A program made the translations under genes and the position numbers. A stretch of 64,000 nucleotides of DNA, from NCBI RefSeq assembly GCF_950295315.1, contig NC_080171.1, positions 99,673,445-99,737,444 of the forward strand, written 5' to 3'. Positions 52,612-63,575 of the stretch are shown piece by piece; within the stretch, counting starts at the first letter, position 1; each line of letters opens with the position of its first letter. The notes under the pieces are model-generated. The model was not told where the DNA came from and made no database searches. It saw only the letters and a list, made by a program, of their open reading frames with translations. This stretch comes from Erinaceus europaeus (lineage: Eukaryota > Chordata > Mammalia > Eulipotyphla > Erinaceidae).

Positions 52612-52858
52612 TTTCTTTTTTTCTTTTAATCATGATAAGGATTCTTTTTACTTCTATTTTGCTTTTTTTCCCAAATAACTTCATGGGTGGGACCATTAAT
52701 CTTCTTCTAGCATTTGCCCTTCTTCCGTAGCCAGTTAATGGCTTTGAAAGTGACTGGGATCCATGTGGATTCAGTCGGCTAGGAAGGATCGTCAGTTTCC
52801 CCAATAAATGGGTACTCACGGGATGCACCATGGGAAGGTCGATCCAATGCATCCCTTT
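52612..52858 (-). pseudogene. possible retropseudogene of unidentified origin
   Basis: On the minus strand about 200 bases read through with few stops (for example '..STWIPVTFKAINWLRKKGK..') and end in an A-rich stretch (complement of 52,612-52,632). I cannot name the parent and see no target duplication. Confidence 0.3.
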
Positions 52859-53162
52859 TGTGATTAACAGTAAAAAATAATTAACAGTAGTTGTTGATAT
52901 ATAGGTAAAATTTTTCATGTCCCTGTGATATATGTCACCCTCAACTTAGATTCCTTTCCACCATCATGAACCAGGACCCTAAGTTTTCCTCCACTCCCTT
53001 TCCTTCCTTCCCCAGAGTCCTTTGCCAAACCCAGTCTAAGTGTTTTTACTCTGTATTTTCCCTTTCTGTCCTTGTTTCTTAAGTTTGGCCTATGAATGAA
53101 ATCGTTCAATATTTGCCCCTCTCTTTTTGGCTTCTTGCATTTAACATCTCATGTCATCTTCT

Positions 53163-54060
53163 TTTTTTAAATTTTTTTTAACGTCTTTTTAACCTTTTAT
53201 TACACCCATTCAAGATGGAGACACACCCTAGGTGTGCGCAGGAAAGGAAACCTCAGGCATAAGAATAATTAGCATAGCCATTGTGTAATCTACCAGTTCT
53301 AATAGAGAAGGTAATGGAGAGTTTTACATATCAACAAGTCTATTTAACCTTTTGTTTAGACCAACTTAGTTAAAATATATTGATTGTTAACTAATTTTTA
53401 CCTCAGACTTTAAATGTAAGTTAATTTTATCTTTATGAGAATTACGTTGAAAACCTTTTTCATTTAACTTTCACTAGTAAGAATTTAGCCTTAAAGTTAC
53501 TGTTTACCAAACTTTAAACATACATATAAACATGGTCATTAATGCACAAGGAGAGAAACCTTTGTTACGAAGACGTCATTTCAAACACAAATTTAGATAT
53601 GTACTGTCTTAGTTGTTGGGGGGGTACGTTGTCCAGTGGTGGTCTCTTGGGCAGCTTCACTTCTAGGAATTGCAGGTTGAGATCTCTGCACGAATCTCTG
53701 CGTACTCTAGCTTGTCTGCCTTCAAACCGGACTGGCAGCTGGAGATCTCGCCAGTGTGTCCAGTTTGGCCAGTGTGTCCAGTTTTGGCAGGGAGCCCAGG
53801 GGGTCCGGGAGGTCCGGGATCGTTCCAGAATTCATAGCACGAGGGCGGGCGGGCCAGCCTTGTAGAAGGCGCAAGCCGAGGTGCCCAGGGGTGGCGGCCA
53901 TGATAGGCTGCTGCGGCCCTGCCCCATGGCCCTGCCATGTCTGCTGCCCTGTTTGCAGTGGCCGAGAAGCGTGGAGGGATCATGTGTCCAGTGCCCTGCA
54001 CCACGCGGTGAAGAGCCGGCTCATGTGGGCTGGCCTGCGTGCTGGCATTGGGCTCCTGCG
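53163..54060 (-). mobile_element. retrocopy of the LTR element's internal RNA
   Basis: Flanked by an exact 14-bp repeat 'tcatgtcatcttct' (53,149-53,162 and 54,061-54,074). Reading minus, it is collinear with about 29,090 down to 28,208 of the 27.5-29.9-kb element, has neither LTR, and ends in an A-rich tail (complement of 53,163-53,179). The duplication length and tail are those of L1-mediated retroposition, not integrase. Confidence 0.88.
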
Positions 54061-54097
54061 TCATGTCATCTTCTAAATGGTAGAGAGTAGCTTCTTT

Positions 54098-54398
54098 TTA
54101 AAATTTTTAAAAAATATTTATTTATTTTCCCTTTTATTGCCCTTGTTTTTTTTATTGTTGTTGTAGTTATTATTGTTGTTGTTATTGATGTTGACGTTGT
54201 TAGATAGAACAGAGAGAAATGGAGAGAGGAGTGGAAGACAGAGAGGGGCAGATAAAGACAGACACCTGCAGACCTGCTTCACCGCCTGTGAAGCGACTCC
54301 CCTGCAGGTGGGGAGTGGGGGACTCAAACCCGGATCCTTCTGCTGGTCCTTGCACTTTGCGCCACATGCGATTAACCCTGTCTACCGCCCGACTCCCC
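54098..54398 (-). mobile_element. SINE-A with 15-bp target duplication
   Basis: Flanked by 'gagagtagcttcttt' at 54,083-54,097 and 54,399-54,413. Complete and reversed. Confidence 0.92.
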
Positions 54399-54544
54399 GA
54401 GAGTAGCTTCTTTATGGAGTCAACTGCTGATGGACATTTAGACTGATTCCATGTTTAGGCTATTGTGAATAGCGCAGTTATGAACATAGGAGTACATATA
54501 GTCTTTCCAGTTAATGTTTTCATAAACTTAAAATTCCAAGTTTC

Positions 54545-54717
54545 TTTTTCAAATTTTTATTTATGAGAGGAGAGAAAATGAGACAGAGAGAGAGAGAGAG
54601 AGAGAACATGAACTAGAGTAGCATTCTAGCACATTTGATGCCTGAGATCAAACTCGGGACCTCATGCCTCCAAGTCCATCCAGTGCTTTATCCATTGTAC
54701 CACCTTGATTTGATTCT
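54545..54717 (-). mobile_element. SINE-D with (GA)n
   Basis: Reversed, with a GA run (54,585-54,604) in the tail complement. Confidence 0.8.
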
Positions 54718-55158
54718 TGAAGTGCAGGGTCAGGGCTTGAAGGAGGCATCCTTTTAGTATGATGAGTTTCAAAACTTGGTTCAGCCCTAAGGCAGTGAGA
54801 TATGGGTCTCATACAGAGTGTAAGAGGCAGGAGATTTGTCTTCAGAATGACAGAGATCTTTTATTTTTTAAAGCAACAAAAGGAAATGCCAAGGGAGAAA
54901 GCATCTAGCTAGAGCCCAGAATGCATTCCTCCTCTGCTCCTCTAAGGTGCTTCTCCAGCAGGAAGATTGGGGGCGTGTGGAGTTGTGTGTAGCCTTCCCA
55001 TGAATCCAGGCATAGAGCTGCTTATAAATAGCCTCAAACCCATCTTGGGTGGCCCTGCTTTTGCCACAGAAGGCAGCAGGCATTTTTAGGCCTCATGGTA
55101 GGATGTTACAAACATATGGCTTCAGGTTTCCGTGGGTCCATTCAACAAAACAACTGCT
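54718..55158. other. unique island
   Basis: The minus strand holds a 71-codon frame (54,868-55,083) followed by an AATAAA-like stretch near 54,870. I do not recognise it, so it is reported as unassigned. Confidence 0.4.
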
Positions 55159-55159
55159 A

Positions 55160-55446
55160 TTTTTTATTAAATATTTATTTTATTTATTTATTCCCTTTTG
55201 TTGCCCTTGTTGTTTTATTGTTGTAGTTATTATTGTTGTTGTCGTTGTTGGATAGGACAGAGAGAAATGGAGAGAGGAGGGGAAGACAGAGAGGAGGAGA
55301 GAAAGATAGACACCTGCAGACCTGCTTCACCACCTGTGAAGCGACTCCCCTACAGGTGGGGAGCCGGGGTTCAAACCAGGATCCTTATGCCGGTCCTTGT
55401 GCTTTGCGCCACCTGCGCTTAACCTGCTGCGCTACAGCCCGACTCC
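55160..55446 (-). mobile_element. SINE-A
   Basis: Complete and young-looking; 'aacaactgctattttt' occurs on both sides (about 55,147-55,162 and 55,448-55,463). Confidence 0.92.
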
Positions 55447-55463
55447 CAACAACTGCTATTTTT

Positions 55464-56475
55464 TGTTTGTGTATCAAACATCTGCTCAGGCTGCTCCTCT
55501 GTACGTGCAGGGTGTGGCCAGGACCACTTTAAAGGGCTTATCAATAATCAGGGGAAGGAAGGGTCACAGCCCAGAAGAGAGGAAGGGAGGGACTTGGGGG
55601 CTAAGGGGAACTGAAGTATTAAAGGAAGGGAGCGAGCAGGAGTTCCTGGGGAGAAGGCAAAGGGAGGTTTACAGGGGGCCTCACACAGAGATGCTCTTAT
55701 GGACAGTAAGACTCTGGATCCAAAATCTTGTTTCCTTGCTCTTCTCCAGGCTGGACAGATAGATGGTGAGAAGGAGTCAAATTTCCAAGATGGGCTTTCT
55801 TGTCTACCTGCTACCTGGCTCAGAAGATAACTACAGATACGATGTGAATCAAAACAAGGAGTCCAGAGCCTGCTGTGCATAAATGGGGAATAGAAGCATG
55901 CATCATTCAGAGGGAAGAGCCCACACGACTGGATCAGAGCCTGAGGACTAGACTGCTGGGTTCCCCCAAAGCAGAGTCCTGCTGACTCACCCATATGGGG
56001 TGGGGAAGGTTCTGGGTCCCAACTCTAGGAGGTAAAGGGGGAGGCAGCAACTGTCAGGGAAATGGGTGAGTGAGGGAAAGTGGAGGTGGGAGGGAAGACA
56101 GTAGATAAAAGGAGAGGGAGGGAAAGAGGACAGGCATGGAGAGGAGGCAGGAAAGGGACCAGAAAGACAGCCTATGTTTAGTGTTGAGTCGGGGAGGCAA
56201 AAATATGCTTTTCTGCTTTTCTTGGGCTACCAGGAAAATTTTTGGGTCTGCTTTACAAGGTGCTGATGCTGGGTGGGGGGCACATAAAGAGTGTCCCAGG
56301 GACCCTGTTCTGAGCTGGGGTGGGGGGTTTAAGTTCTTGCTAAGTAATGCTCTAGATTTAAGAAGAGAATGACCATCCTCCTAACCTCCCTCTGAGCCAG
56401 GGCAGGCCCAGGTTTTGTGGGTTCCAAAGTTCTGACAGTGTAGGGTAGGGAGTCTCTCTTTAAGAAAAAAGGAAC
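55464..56475. other. unique island, about 1 kb
   Basis: No recognised repeat, purine-rich at 55.5-56.2 kb. Not assigned to a gene. Confidence 0.45.
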
Positions 56476-56755
56476 AAGGGGGCTGGGCGGTGGCATAGCC
56501 AGCTGAGCACACATATTACCAAGCGAAGGACCTGGGTTTCAGTCTCCACTCTCCCCACCTGCAGGGGAGATGCTTCACAGGCGGTGAAGCAGGTCTGCAG
56601 GTGTCTATCTTTCTCTCCCCCTCTCTATCTACCCCATCTCTCTCAATTTCTCTTTCCTATCAAATAAAATAGGGGACGGAAAGAAGGAAGGAAAAAAAGA
56701 AAGGAAGAAAGAAGTGAAGGAATAAAGGAAGGAAGGAAGGAAGGAAGGAAACAAG
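56476..56755 (+). mobile_element. SINE-A/B hybrid and (GGAA)n
   Basis: 'gggggctgggcggtggcatagcc' head is B-like, 'gagatgcttcacaggcggtgaagc' core is A-like, and the tail is (GGAA)n at about 56,680-56,755. Confidence 0.8.
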
Positions 56756-56894
56756 TGGACAGACACAAAATCAGGTCCAGAGCCTTGAAAGTGCTTCACA
56801 GAGCCTCCTCCACATCTACTCTAAGACTCTGGGCTTCCTCTTCCGGTAGGGTGGGGTAGGTGGAATCCACACCCAAGCAGGTGGACCTGGGGGT

Positions 56895-57110
56895 CTGACA
56901 CACCTGGGTTGGAATTCTGGCTAAGCCACTTTTTGTGTGAACCAGAAAAGTCACTGCATTCTTGATGTCTCTGTTTTCTGATCTGTAAAATGGACAGGAT
57001 AACATGCTCTTCCTCAGGACCACCATAAAGATGAAATATGAATAGGTCTGGCATTTAACAGAGTGCCTGACATAGTGCTCAATAAATGCTGTGCCTGAGA
57101 TAGCAGAAGC
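56895..57110 (+). repeat. MIR, long copy
   Basis: 'gaattctggctaagccac..gtgtgaacc..aaaagtcact..tctgtaaaatggacaggataac..ggcatttaacagagtgcctgacatagtgctcaataaatgct' spans most of the MIR consensus. Confidence 0.9.
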
Positions 57111-57449
57111 ATTTGGTATATGACTATAATGATCATTCCAAATGGTTTCCAGATTCACTTCAAATGGCACTTCTTCCAGTTTAAGAAATTGAAAAATAAC
57201 ACCCCCCCAATAACTAATCATATACATAATTAAATGCATATTTACAAGGGCAGGTCAGTGAATTTCTCCATATGTAGACACCCATATCACTGTCACAGGC
57301 CTCCTTATCCCTTTCCTCAGTTGCTACTCTATCCTACACCCCAAGAGACACCATCTTCCTGACTTCTATCAGTATAGACCAGTAGACCACTCCTGAAGTT
57401 TCACATGTATGGAGTCAAAGTGTTTACTACTTCTCCTTCTTCTTTTTTT
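57111..57449. other. no clear feature; old L1-like flavour
   Basis: 57,236-57,420 ('agtgaatttctccatatg', 'gtatagaccagtagaccac') may be reversed L1M. Confidence 0.35.
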
Positions 57450-57553
57450 AATATGGAATGTTTCATGAATTTGCATGTCATTCTTGCAAAGGGGCCATGC
57501 TAATCTTCTCTGTATCATTTCAATTTTAGTGTATGTGCTGCCGAAGCGAGCAT
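57450..57553 (-). pseudogene. RNU6 pseudogene: U6 snRNA retropseudogene
   Basis: Reading minus, it starts 'tgctcgcttcggcagcacat', contains 'gagaagattagcatggcccc' and ends 'catgaaacattccatatt'. About ten substitutions from the canonical U6 sequence are visible, mostly CpG-type decay. An A-rich tail (complement of 57,429-57,449) and 'agtgttta' on both sides fit L1-mediated insertion. No upstream proximal element or TATA box is apparent. Confidence 0.92.
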
Positions 57554-57694
57554 AGAGTGTTTATTTCTGTGTTTGGCTTGAAAAGGTTTTGAAATGTGAA
57601 GATGCAACAGAGCTCTACGGCTAAGAGCTCAGCCCTGGGCTTAGATATACCAGGTTTAAGTCCTAGTTTAGTCAAAATTTCTGTTTGTTTTTGT

Positions 57695-58560
57695 TTTGTC
57701 TAACTAGAGCACTGCTCAGTTCTCACTTGTGGAAGTGCTGGGGATTAAACCTGGACCCAACAAGAAGATTTTATTTATTTATTTATTTATTTATAATTGG
57801 ATAGAGACAGAGATAAGTTGAGAGGGAGGGGGCAATAAAGAGGGAGACAGAGACACCTGGGGGCCAGGTGCTGGCACATCTGGTCAAGTATACATAGTAC
57901 TATGTGAAAGAAACTACACAAGCATCTGGGTTCAAGTCCCCACTCCCCATCTGCATCGGGGACACTTTACAAGTGGTGAAGCAAGTCTTCAGGTGTCTTT
58001 CTCCCTTTCTATTTCCCACTTTCCTCTCAGTTTCTCTTTGTTCTACGGAATAAAAAATGGAAAAAAAGGGAGTCGGGTGGTAGTGCAGCGGGTTAAGTGC
58101 AGGTGGCATAAAGCACAAGGACAGGCTTAAGGATCCCAGTTCGAGGCCCCGGCTCCCCACCTGCAGGGAAGTCGCTTCACAAGCAGTGAAGCAGGTCTGC
58201 AGGTGTCTATCTTTCTCTCCCTCTCTGTCTTCCCCTCCTCTCTCCATTTCTCTCTGTCTTATATTAATAACGACAACATCAATAATAACTACAACAACAA
58301 AACAAGGACAACAAAAGGGAATAAATAAATAAATATTAAAAATGGAAAAAAAAAGGTTGCTGGGAGTGGTGGAACTGTAGTGCTGGCACCAAGTCACAGT
58401 GAAAACCCTGGAGACAAACTAACAAAACACCACAAACACCTGCAGCCCTGCTTCACCACTCATGAACATTTCCCCTGCAGGTGGGAACCAGGGGCTTGAA
58501 CCTGGGTCCTCGTGTACTGTAATGTGTGCTTAGCCAGGTGTGCCACCGGCTGACTTATTT
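57695..58560. mobile_element. nested SINE cluster
   Basis: 57,695-57,765 is reversed SINE-C. A reversed SINE-B at 57,768-57,858 resumes at 58,437-58,555 ('cacctgcagccctgcttcacc'). Between them lie a plus-strand SINE-B-like copy (57,860-58,065), a complete SINE-A (58,070-58,340) and the outer copy's end ('gctggcaccaagtcacag'). Confidence 0.82.
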
Positions 58561-58694
58561 TATTTGTTGTTGTTTATTTATTTCTTTGTTGCTGTTGTTG
58601 TTGTCATTGTCAGCCAGAGCCTAAAGCATATGTCATGTATGATTTCACTGTTCCCTGGGTTGACTTTCTCAATCAAGTGAGGGTGGGGGCAGAG

Positions 58695-58942
58695 GGCTAT
58701 GGGGCTGAGGAGATAGTATAATGTTTGTGCAAGAAGACTTTCATGCCTGAGGCATCAAGGTCCCAGGTCCAATTCCCAGCACCATCATAAGCCAGAGCTG
58801 AGTAGTGCTCTGGTCAAAACAAACAAACAAACAATCAGAAAGAGATACCACAGTCCTAAAGCTTCCTCCATTGCAGTGCACTCCCATGAGGTGTTGGGAA
58901 TCAAATCTGGGCCACACATATGGCACAGCAGTGATTCTTGAT
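58695..58942. mobile_element. SINE-C (+) then SINE-E (-)
   Basis: 58,695-58,822 is complete SINE-C with an (AAAC)n tail. 58,838-58,942 is reversed SINE-E. Confidence 0.75.
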
Positions 58943-58944
58943 GT

Positions 58945-59080
58945 GATCCAGAATGTCTTACATTTCAGTTTCCTTATCTATAAAATGAATACACACAATC
59001 ATTCATACTTTACAGGATTTTGATCAGAATTAATTGAGATGTTGGGCATGAAACACTTGGCACATAAGGGTATCCTGGAA
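58945..59080 (+). repeat. MIR fragment
   Basis: 'tttcagtttccttatctataaaatgaa..attaattgagatgttgggcatgaaacacttggcacataagg' fits the 3' half of MIR. Confidence 0.7.
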
Positions 59081-59475
59081 GTGATAAGAACTTTTTTTTT
59101 CTTCTTCATCTCAATGATGTTCAAACCCTCCCAGACCCACTCAGAGGCTGACTTCACTGCCTCCAATGTGAACTCTAAATGGTACCACCCTCCCTATTCC
59201 CGTTACCCCTGAGCTAGTTTGCCCTCAGCTGCCAAGCAGGCTGTCCCAACATGACCACAGGTGGGTCACTGGACTTTCACCCATGTTGTTACTCTGTTTA
59301 GGACACTCCACTGCTCCCATGTTCCTTGTCTCCAGAACTCCAGCCCAGACTACAGCTTCAGATGTGCCTCCTAGTTCTTAAGAGTCTGAGCATTCATGCC
59401 ATTACAGCTCCTGTTCAGACTCTGTCTACTTAAGGGGGACTGTGAGTGGAGAAGAAGTCAGTGCCTCTCCAATGT
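59081..59475. other. unique island
   Basis: No repeat or exon recognised. Confidence 0.45.
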
Positions 59476-59477
59476 TG

Positions 59478-59606
59478 AAATTCTAGTCCCCACCTGCATA
59501 GGGAAAGCTTCATAAGCAGTAAAAAAGTGCTGCAGATGTCTCTCTTTCCCTATCTCCCCTTTCCCTATTTTTTTTTTTGTCTCTATCCAACCAAATAAAA
59601 TAAACT
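59478..59606 (+). mobile_element. SINE-B, 5'-truncated
   Basis: Starts inside the B-box region ('attctagtccccacctgc'), ends 'ccaaccaaataaaataaa'. Confidence 0.8.
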
Positions 59607-59847
59607 GTACCATGTGTTAACAATGGTCCTGTAAACCATTATTTCCTCAGTAAAATGATGAAAGAGGAGGAGGAGGAAGAAGAGAAATAGTACTCGTCAG
59701 TGCCTTTCTGGGAACCTGCAGTTTGGAGAAATCCAAACTTCTCCTTTGTGAAGAGGTATTAATCCTTCCAGCTTGCATAAAGGTATTCTGGGGGCTGCGT
59801 GTGGTCCTCAGATGTGTTTAGTTTGGCCAGTGTAGAGAATATATGAT

Positions 59848-60034
59848 CAGACAATGGCACATCTGGTTGAGTGCATATGTTATAGTGCACAAGGATCAAG
59901 GTTCGAGCCCTTGGTTCCCACCTGCAGAGGGAAAGCTTCATGAGTAGTGAAGCAGTGCTGCATGTCTCTCTCTTTCTCCCTCTCTCTCTCCCCCTTCCCT
60001 CTTGATTTCTCTCTCTCTGTCCAATAAAAAGCTT
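59848..60034 (+). mobile_element. SINE-B
   Basis: 'gacaatggcacatctggttgag' to 'ctgtccaataaaaagc'; abuts a second SINE-B. Confidence 0.85.
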
Positions 60035-60037
60035 AAT

Positions 60038-61862
60038 GGGGGGGCAGGTGGTGATGCACCTGGTTAACCACACATGTTATAATGCCCAAGGTCCCAAGTT
60101 TGAGTCCCTGGTCTCCACCTGCAGGGGGGAAGCTTTGCAAGTGGTAAAGCAGTGCTGCAGGTGTCTCTCTTTCTCCCTCTCTATTTCCCCCTCTCCTCTC
60201 AATTTCTTTTTTTTTATTTTAATTTTTTTTATTTAAGAAAGTATTAATTAACAAAACCATAGGGTAGGAGGGGTACGAACTCCACACAATTCCCACCGCC
60301 CAATCTCCATATCCCACCCCCTCCCCAGTAGCTTTCCCATTCTCTATCCCTCTGGGAGCATGGACCCAGGGTCATTGAGGGCTGCAGAAGGCAGAAGGTC
60401 TGGCTTCTGTAATTGCTTCCCCGCTGAACATGGGCGTTGACTGGTCGGTCCATACTCCCAGTCTGCCTCTCTCTTTCCCTAGTAGGGTGGGTCTCTGGGG
60501 AAGCTGAGCTCCAGGACACATTGGTGGGGTCTTCAATCCAGGGAAGCCTGGCTAGCATCCTGATGGCATCTGGAACCTGGTGACTGAAAAGAGAGTTAAC
60601 ATACAAAGCCAAACAAATTGTTGAGCAATCATGGACCCAAAGCTTGGAATAGTGGAGAGGAAGTGTTAGGGAGGGTACTTACTGCAAACTCTAGTATACT
60701 TCTGCTTTCTTACTTTGGTGCCATACTCCAAACTCAGTCAATTTCTGCTTTGCGTTTCTACTTCTTTTTTTTTTTTTTTTTACATGCATAACATTCCCCA
60801 GATTCCCATTTAACAATACAACCCCCACTATTTCATTCATCATTTTTCTTTTTTTTTTTTTTTTCTTTGAGCGGGTCCTTGCACTTCGCGCTATGTGCAC
60901 TTAATCCGGTGCGCTACTGCCCGGCTCCCACCCGATTTTTTTTTTTTTATTTATTTTTTATTTATTTATTTTTTTATTTAAGAAAGGATTAATTAACAAA
61001 ACCATAGGGTAGGAGGGGTACAACTCCACACAATTCCCACCGCCCAATCTCCATATCCCACCCCCTCCCCTGATAGCTTTCCTATTCTCTATCCCTCTGG
61101 GAGCATGGACCCAGGGTCATTGAGGGTTGCAGAAGGTAGAAGGTCTGGCTTCTGTAATTGCTTCCTCGCTGAACATTGGCGTTGACTGGTCGGTCCATAC
61201 TCCCAGTCTGCCTCTCTCTTTCCCTAGTAGGATGGGTCTCTGGGGAAGCTGAGCTCCAGGACACATTGGTGGTGTCTTCAATCCAGGGAAGTCTGGCCGG
61301 CATCCTGATGACACCTGGAACCTGGTGACTGAAAAGAGAGTTAACATACAAAGCCAAACAAATTGTTGAGCAATCATGGACCCAAAGCTTGGAAAAGTGG
61401 AGAGGAAGTATTAGGGAGGTACTCACTGCAAACTCTAGTATACTTCTGCTTTCTTACTTTGGTGCCATACTCCAAACTCAGTCAATTTCTGCTTTGCGTT
61501 TCTACTTCTTTTTTTTTTTTTTTTTTTTACATGCATAACATTCCCCAGATTCCCATTTTGCAATACAACCCCCACTATTTCATTCATCATTTTTCATGGA
61601 CCTGTATTCTCCCCACCTACCCATCCACCCCGAGTCTTTTACTTTGGTGTAATACTCCAATTCCATTCCAGGTTCGACTTGTGTTTTCTTTTCTAATCTT
61701 GTTTTTCAACTTCAGCCTGAGAGTGAGATCATCCCATATTCATCCTTCTGCTTCTGACTTATTTCACTCAACATGATTTTTTCAAGGTCCATCTAAGATC
61801 GGCTGAATCCTCTCAATTTCTGATAATCTCTAGCCAACAAATAAAGATAATTAATAAAACAA
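60038..61862 (+). mobile_element. SINE-B split by a 1.6-kb L1-derived insertion
   Basis: Head and core at 60,038-60,207 and tail at 61,808-61,862. 'tcctctcaatttct' is present at 60,194-60,207 and 61,808-61,821. Confidence 0.9.
60208..61807 (-). mobile_element. chimeric L1 insertion: two L1-tail units and a SINE head
   Basis: Reading minus from 61,807: L1 3' end (61,807-61,533), A run, tail module (61,513-60,975), A-rich stretch, SINE-A head (about 60,937-60,869) cut after 'gcaaggacccgctc', A run, a short L1 3' end (about 60,850-60,779), A run, second tail module (60,772-60,230) and a final A-rich end. All lies within one target duplication. The two tail modules differ at roughly 3% of positions by eye. 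Confidence 0.85.
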
Positions 61863-61920
61863 CAAAAGAGAACACATATATGTATTTGATACATTATATG
61901 CAGTTATATTATATATAATG

Positions 61921-62254
61921 TGTTGCTGAGGAGTTATTCTGATGCAGTCTCCGCCCCCAGGTTTTACTATGCCCCGAAATCCTAGCATTGCCCCCTTCAA
62001 CCAATCCTGGCCCTACACGTCACCCCTGGTTGTCGCCCAATAAAAAGCCCCCTCACCCCCCCTCTCTCTGGGCTCCCTGCTCCCCCCCCCCCCCCCCCCC
62101 CGTGTTCAGGTAGTGGGGACGGCCATTGCCGGCTGGCTCCACGTGGTCTGAACCAAACCCCCCCATCCTATAATAAAGATTTGTGTACCCCTTTGCTCTG
62201 GACGTCCGCTCTCTTCTCCGCGGTGCAGCCCGACACCAGACCACCACCACAACA
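61921..62254 (+). mobile_element. solo LTR with 6-bp target duplication
   Basis: 334 bp, TGTTG...CAACA, flanked by 'ataatg' at 61,915-61,920 and 62,255-62,260. It contains CCAAT (62,001-62,005), a TATA-like box (62,039-62,048), a 20-C run (62,082-62,101) and AATAAA (62,172-62,177). Orientation is set by these signals. The 6-bp duplication suggests a class II family. It is not similar to the 384-bp LTR at 27.5 kb except at the termini. Confidence 0.88.
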
Positions 62255-62339
62255 ATAATGTGTATGTATGTATATCAGCGGTGGGGAAAGAAAGAACACA
62301 GGGCTTTGTTCATTCATGATGCTGAGTGACCTCAGGTCA

Positions 62340-62632
62340 TTTTTTTCCCCAGAGCACTGCTCATCTCTGGCTTATGGTGGAATGGGGGATTAAACCTGGT
62401 ATCTGGGACCCTCAGCCATGACAGTCTGTTTGCCTAATCACTATGCTATCCCCCCTGTCTCTCAGGCCATTTTCTCTCTCCTTTTTAAGAATTTATTTAT
62501 TCATGAGAAAGGTAAAGAGAGAGAAAGAACCGGACATCACTCTGGTACATGTGCTGCCAGGGATTGAACTCAGGACCTCATGGTTGAGATTCCAATGCTT
62601 TATCCACTGTGCCACCTCCAGGACCACCCTCA
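62340..62632 (-). mobile_element. SINE-C then SINE-D
   Basis: 62,340-62,456 is reversed SINE-C. 62,478-62,632 is reversed SINE-D flanked by 'ctcaggccattttct' on both sides. Confidence 0.88.
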
Positions 62633-62644
62633 GGCCATTTTCTA

Positions 62645-62800
62645 TTTAGAAAGAGAGAGATAGCACAGATTGGCTCTACCATCCATGGAGTCCCTCCACC
62701 ACATAGCCTATGCTGTCCATGGTGCTGCCCCATGTGGTGCTAAGGCTTGAACCCAGGGCCTTGGAGCATGGTAGCACACACACTTGGCATTAGGAGCATT
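62645..62800 (-). mobile_element. old SINE-like repeat
   Basis: 'agagagagatagcacag' and 'gtggtgctaaggcttgaacccagggccttgg' read as a reversed, diverged tRNA-type SINE. A G-rich run follows at 62,859-62,888. Confidence 0.5.
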
Positions 62801-63059
62801 AGGAGATGGTCATATGATTTAAACAATCAAAGCTGATGTCGCTACATTAAAATCAGTGGGGTTGGAGCGGGGGGTGGGGTGGGGGGGGAAGCTAAATAAA
62901 GACCTCTCTCAGTATGCAGCCAGGCTCTGCAGTTGGCGTCCTTGGTGGACACCTTCAGTTCTCTGAGTTTGATACACTGGCTTGGCTTCTGAAAACACTG
63001 CTTTTCTGGTATTGCATTTTGACTTCACAAACTCAAATCATTTCTGGGGTACTGGAAAA

Positions 63060-63575
63060 ACTCAGACTGGAGAAAAAGCTCACTAGAATAGGGTGCTGCT
63101 TTGCCATGTAAAAGACTTAGGTTCGAGTCTGGCTCCCACTGCATTGAAAGAAGCTTCCTGTCTCTCTCCCTATCAACCCCTTCCCTCTCAATTTCTGGCT
63201 GTCTCTATCCAGTAAATAAATAAAGTTTTTTAAAAAGCCTTTTCAATGAAAATTAATAGAATTAAAAGAGAAGAAAGAAGCTTCGGTGCTGTGGTCTCTG
63301 TCACTCTCTGTCTTCTTTGTCTCTGTTTAAAAGAAATATTTTCTTTAAAAATTGAAAATCGACCTGCAGGGGAGATGCTTCACAGGTGGTGAAGCAGGTC
63401 TGAAGGAGTCTGTCTTTCTCTCCCCTTCTCTGTCTTCCCCTCCTCTCTCCATTTCTCTCTGTCCTATCCAACAACAATGACATCAACAACAACAATAATA
63501 ACTACAACAACAAAACAACAATGGCAACAAAAGAGAAAATAAATAATAAAAAATTAAATAGATAAATAAAAATTG
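63060..63575 (+). mobile_element. SINE-E/B hybrid, SINE-E fragment, truncated SINE-A
   Basis: 63,060-63,235 has an E-type head and a B-type end ('caatttctggctgtctctatcc'). 63,270-63,345 is an E body. 63,362-63,575 is SINE-A starting at 'cctgcaggggag'. Confidence 0.78.

Larger units (their letters stand above)
52862..54540 (-). mobile_element. older L1 3' region split by two insertions
   Basis: Reversed L1 sequence at 52,862-53,162, 54,061-54,097 and 54,414-54,540 ('gttgttgatatataggtaaaat', 'tgatggacatttagac', 'aggctattgtgaatagc'). The gaps are the retrocopy at 53,163-54,060 and a SINE-A. Confidence 0.8.

Noticed and set aside
55970..55998. 'ATGGGTGAGT' on the minus strand as a start-plus-donor for an alternative NIBAN2 exon
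   Set aside because: It does not give the alternative NIBAN2 N-terminus I recall and lacks a CpG island or promoter context.
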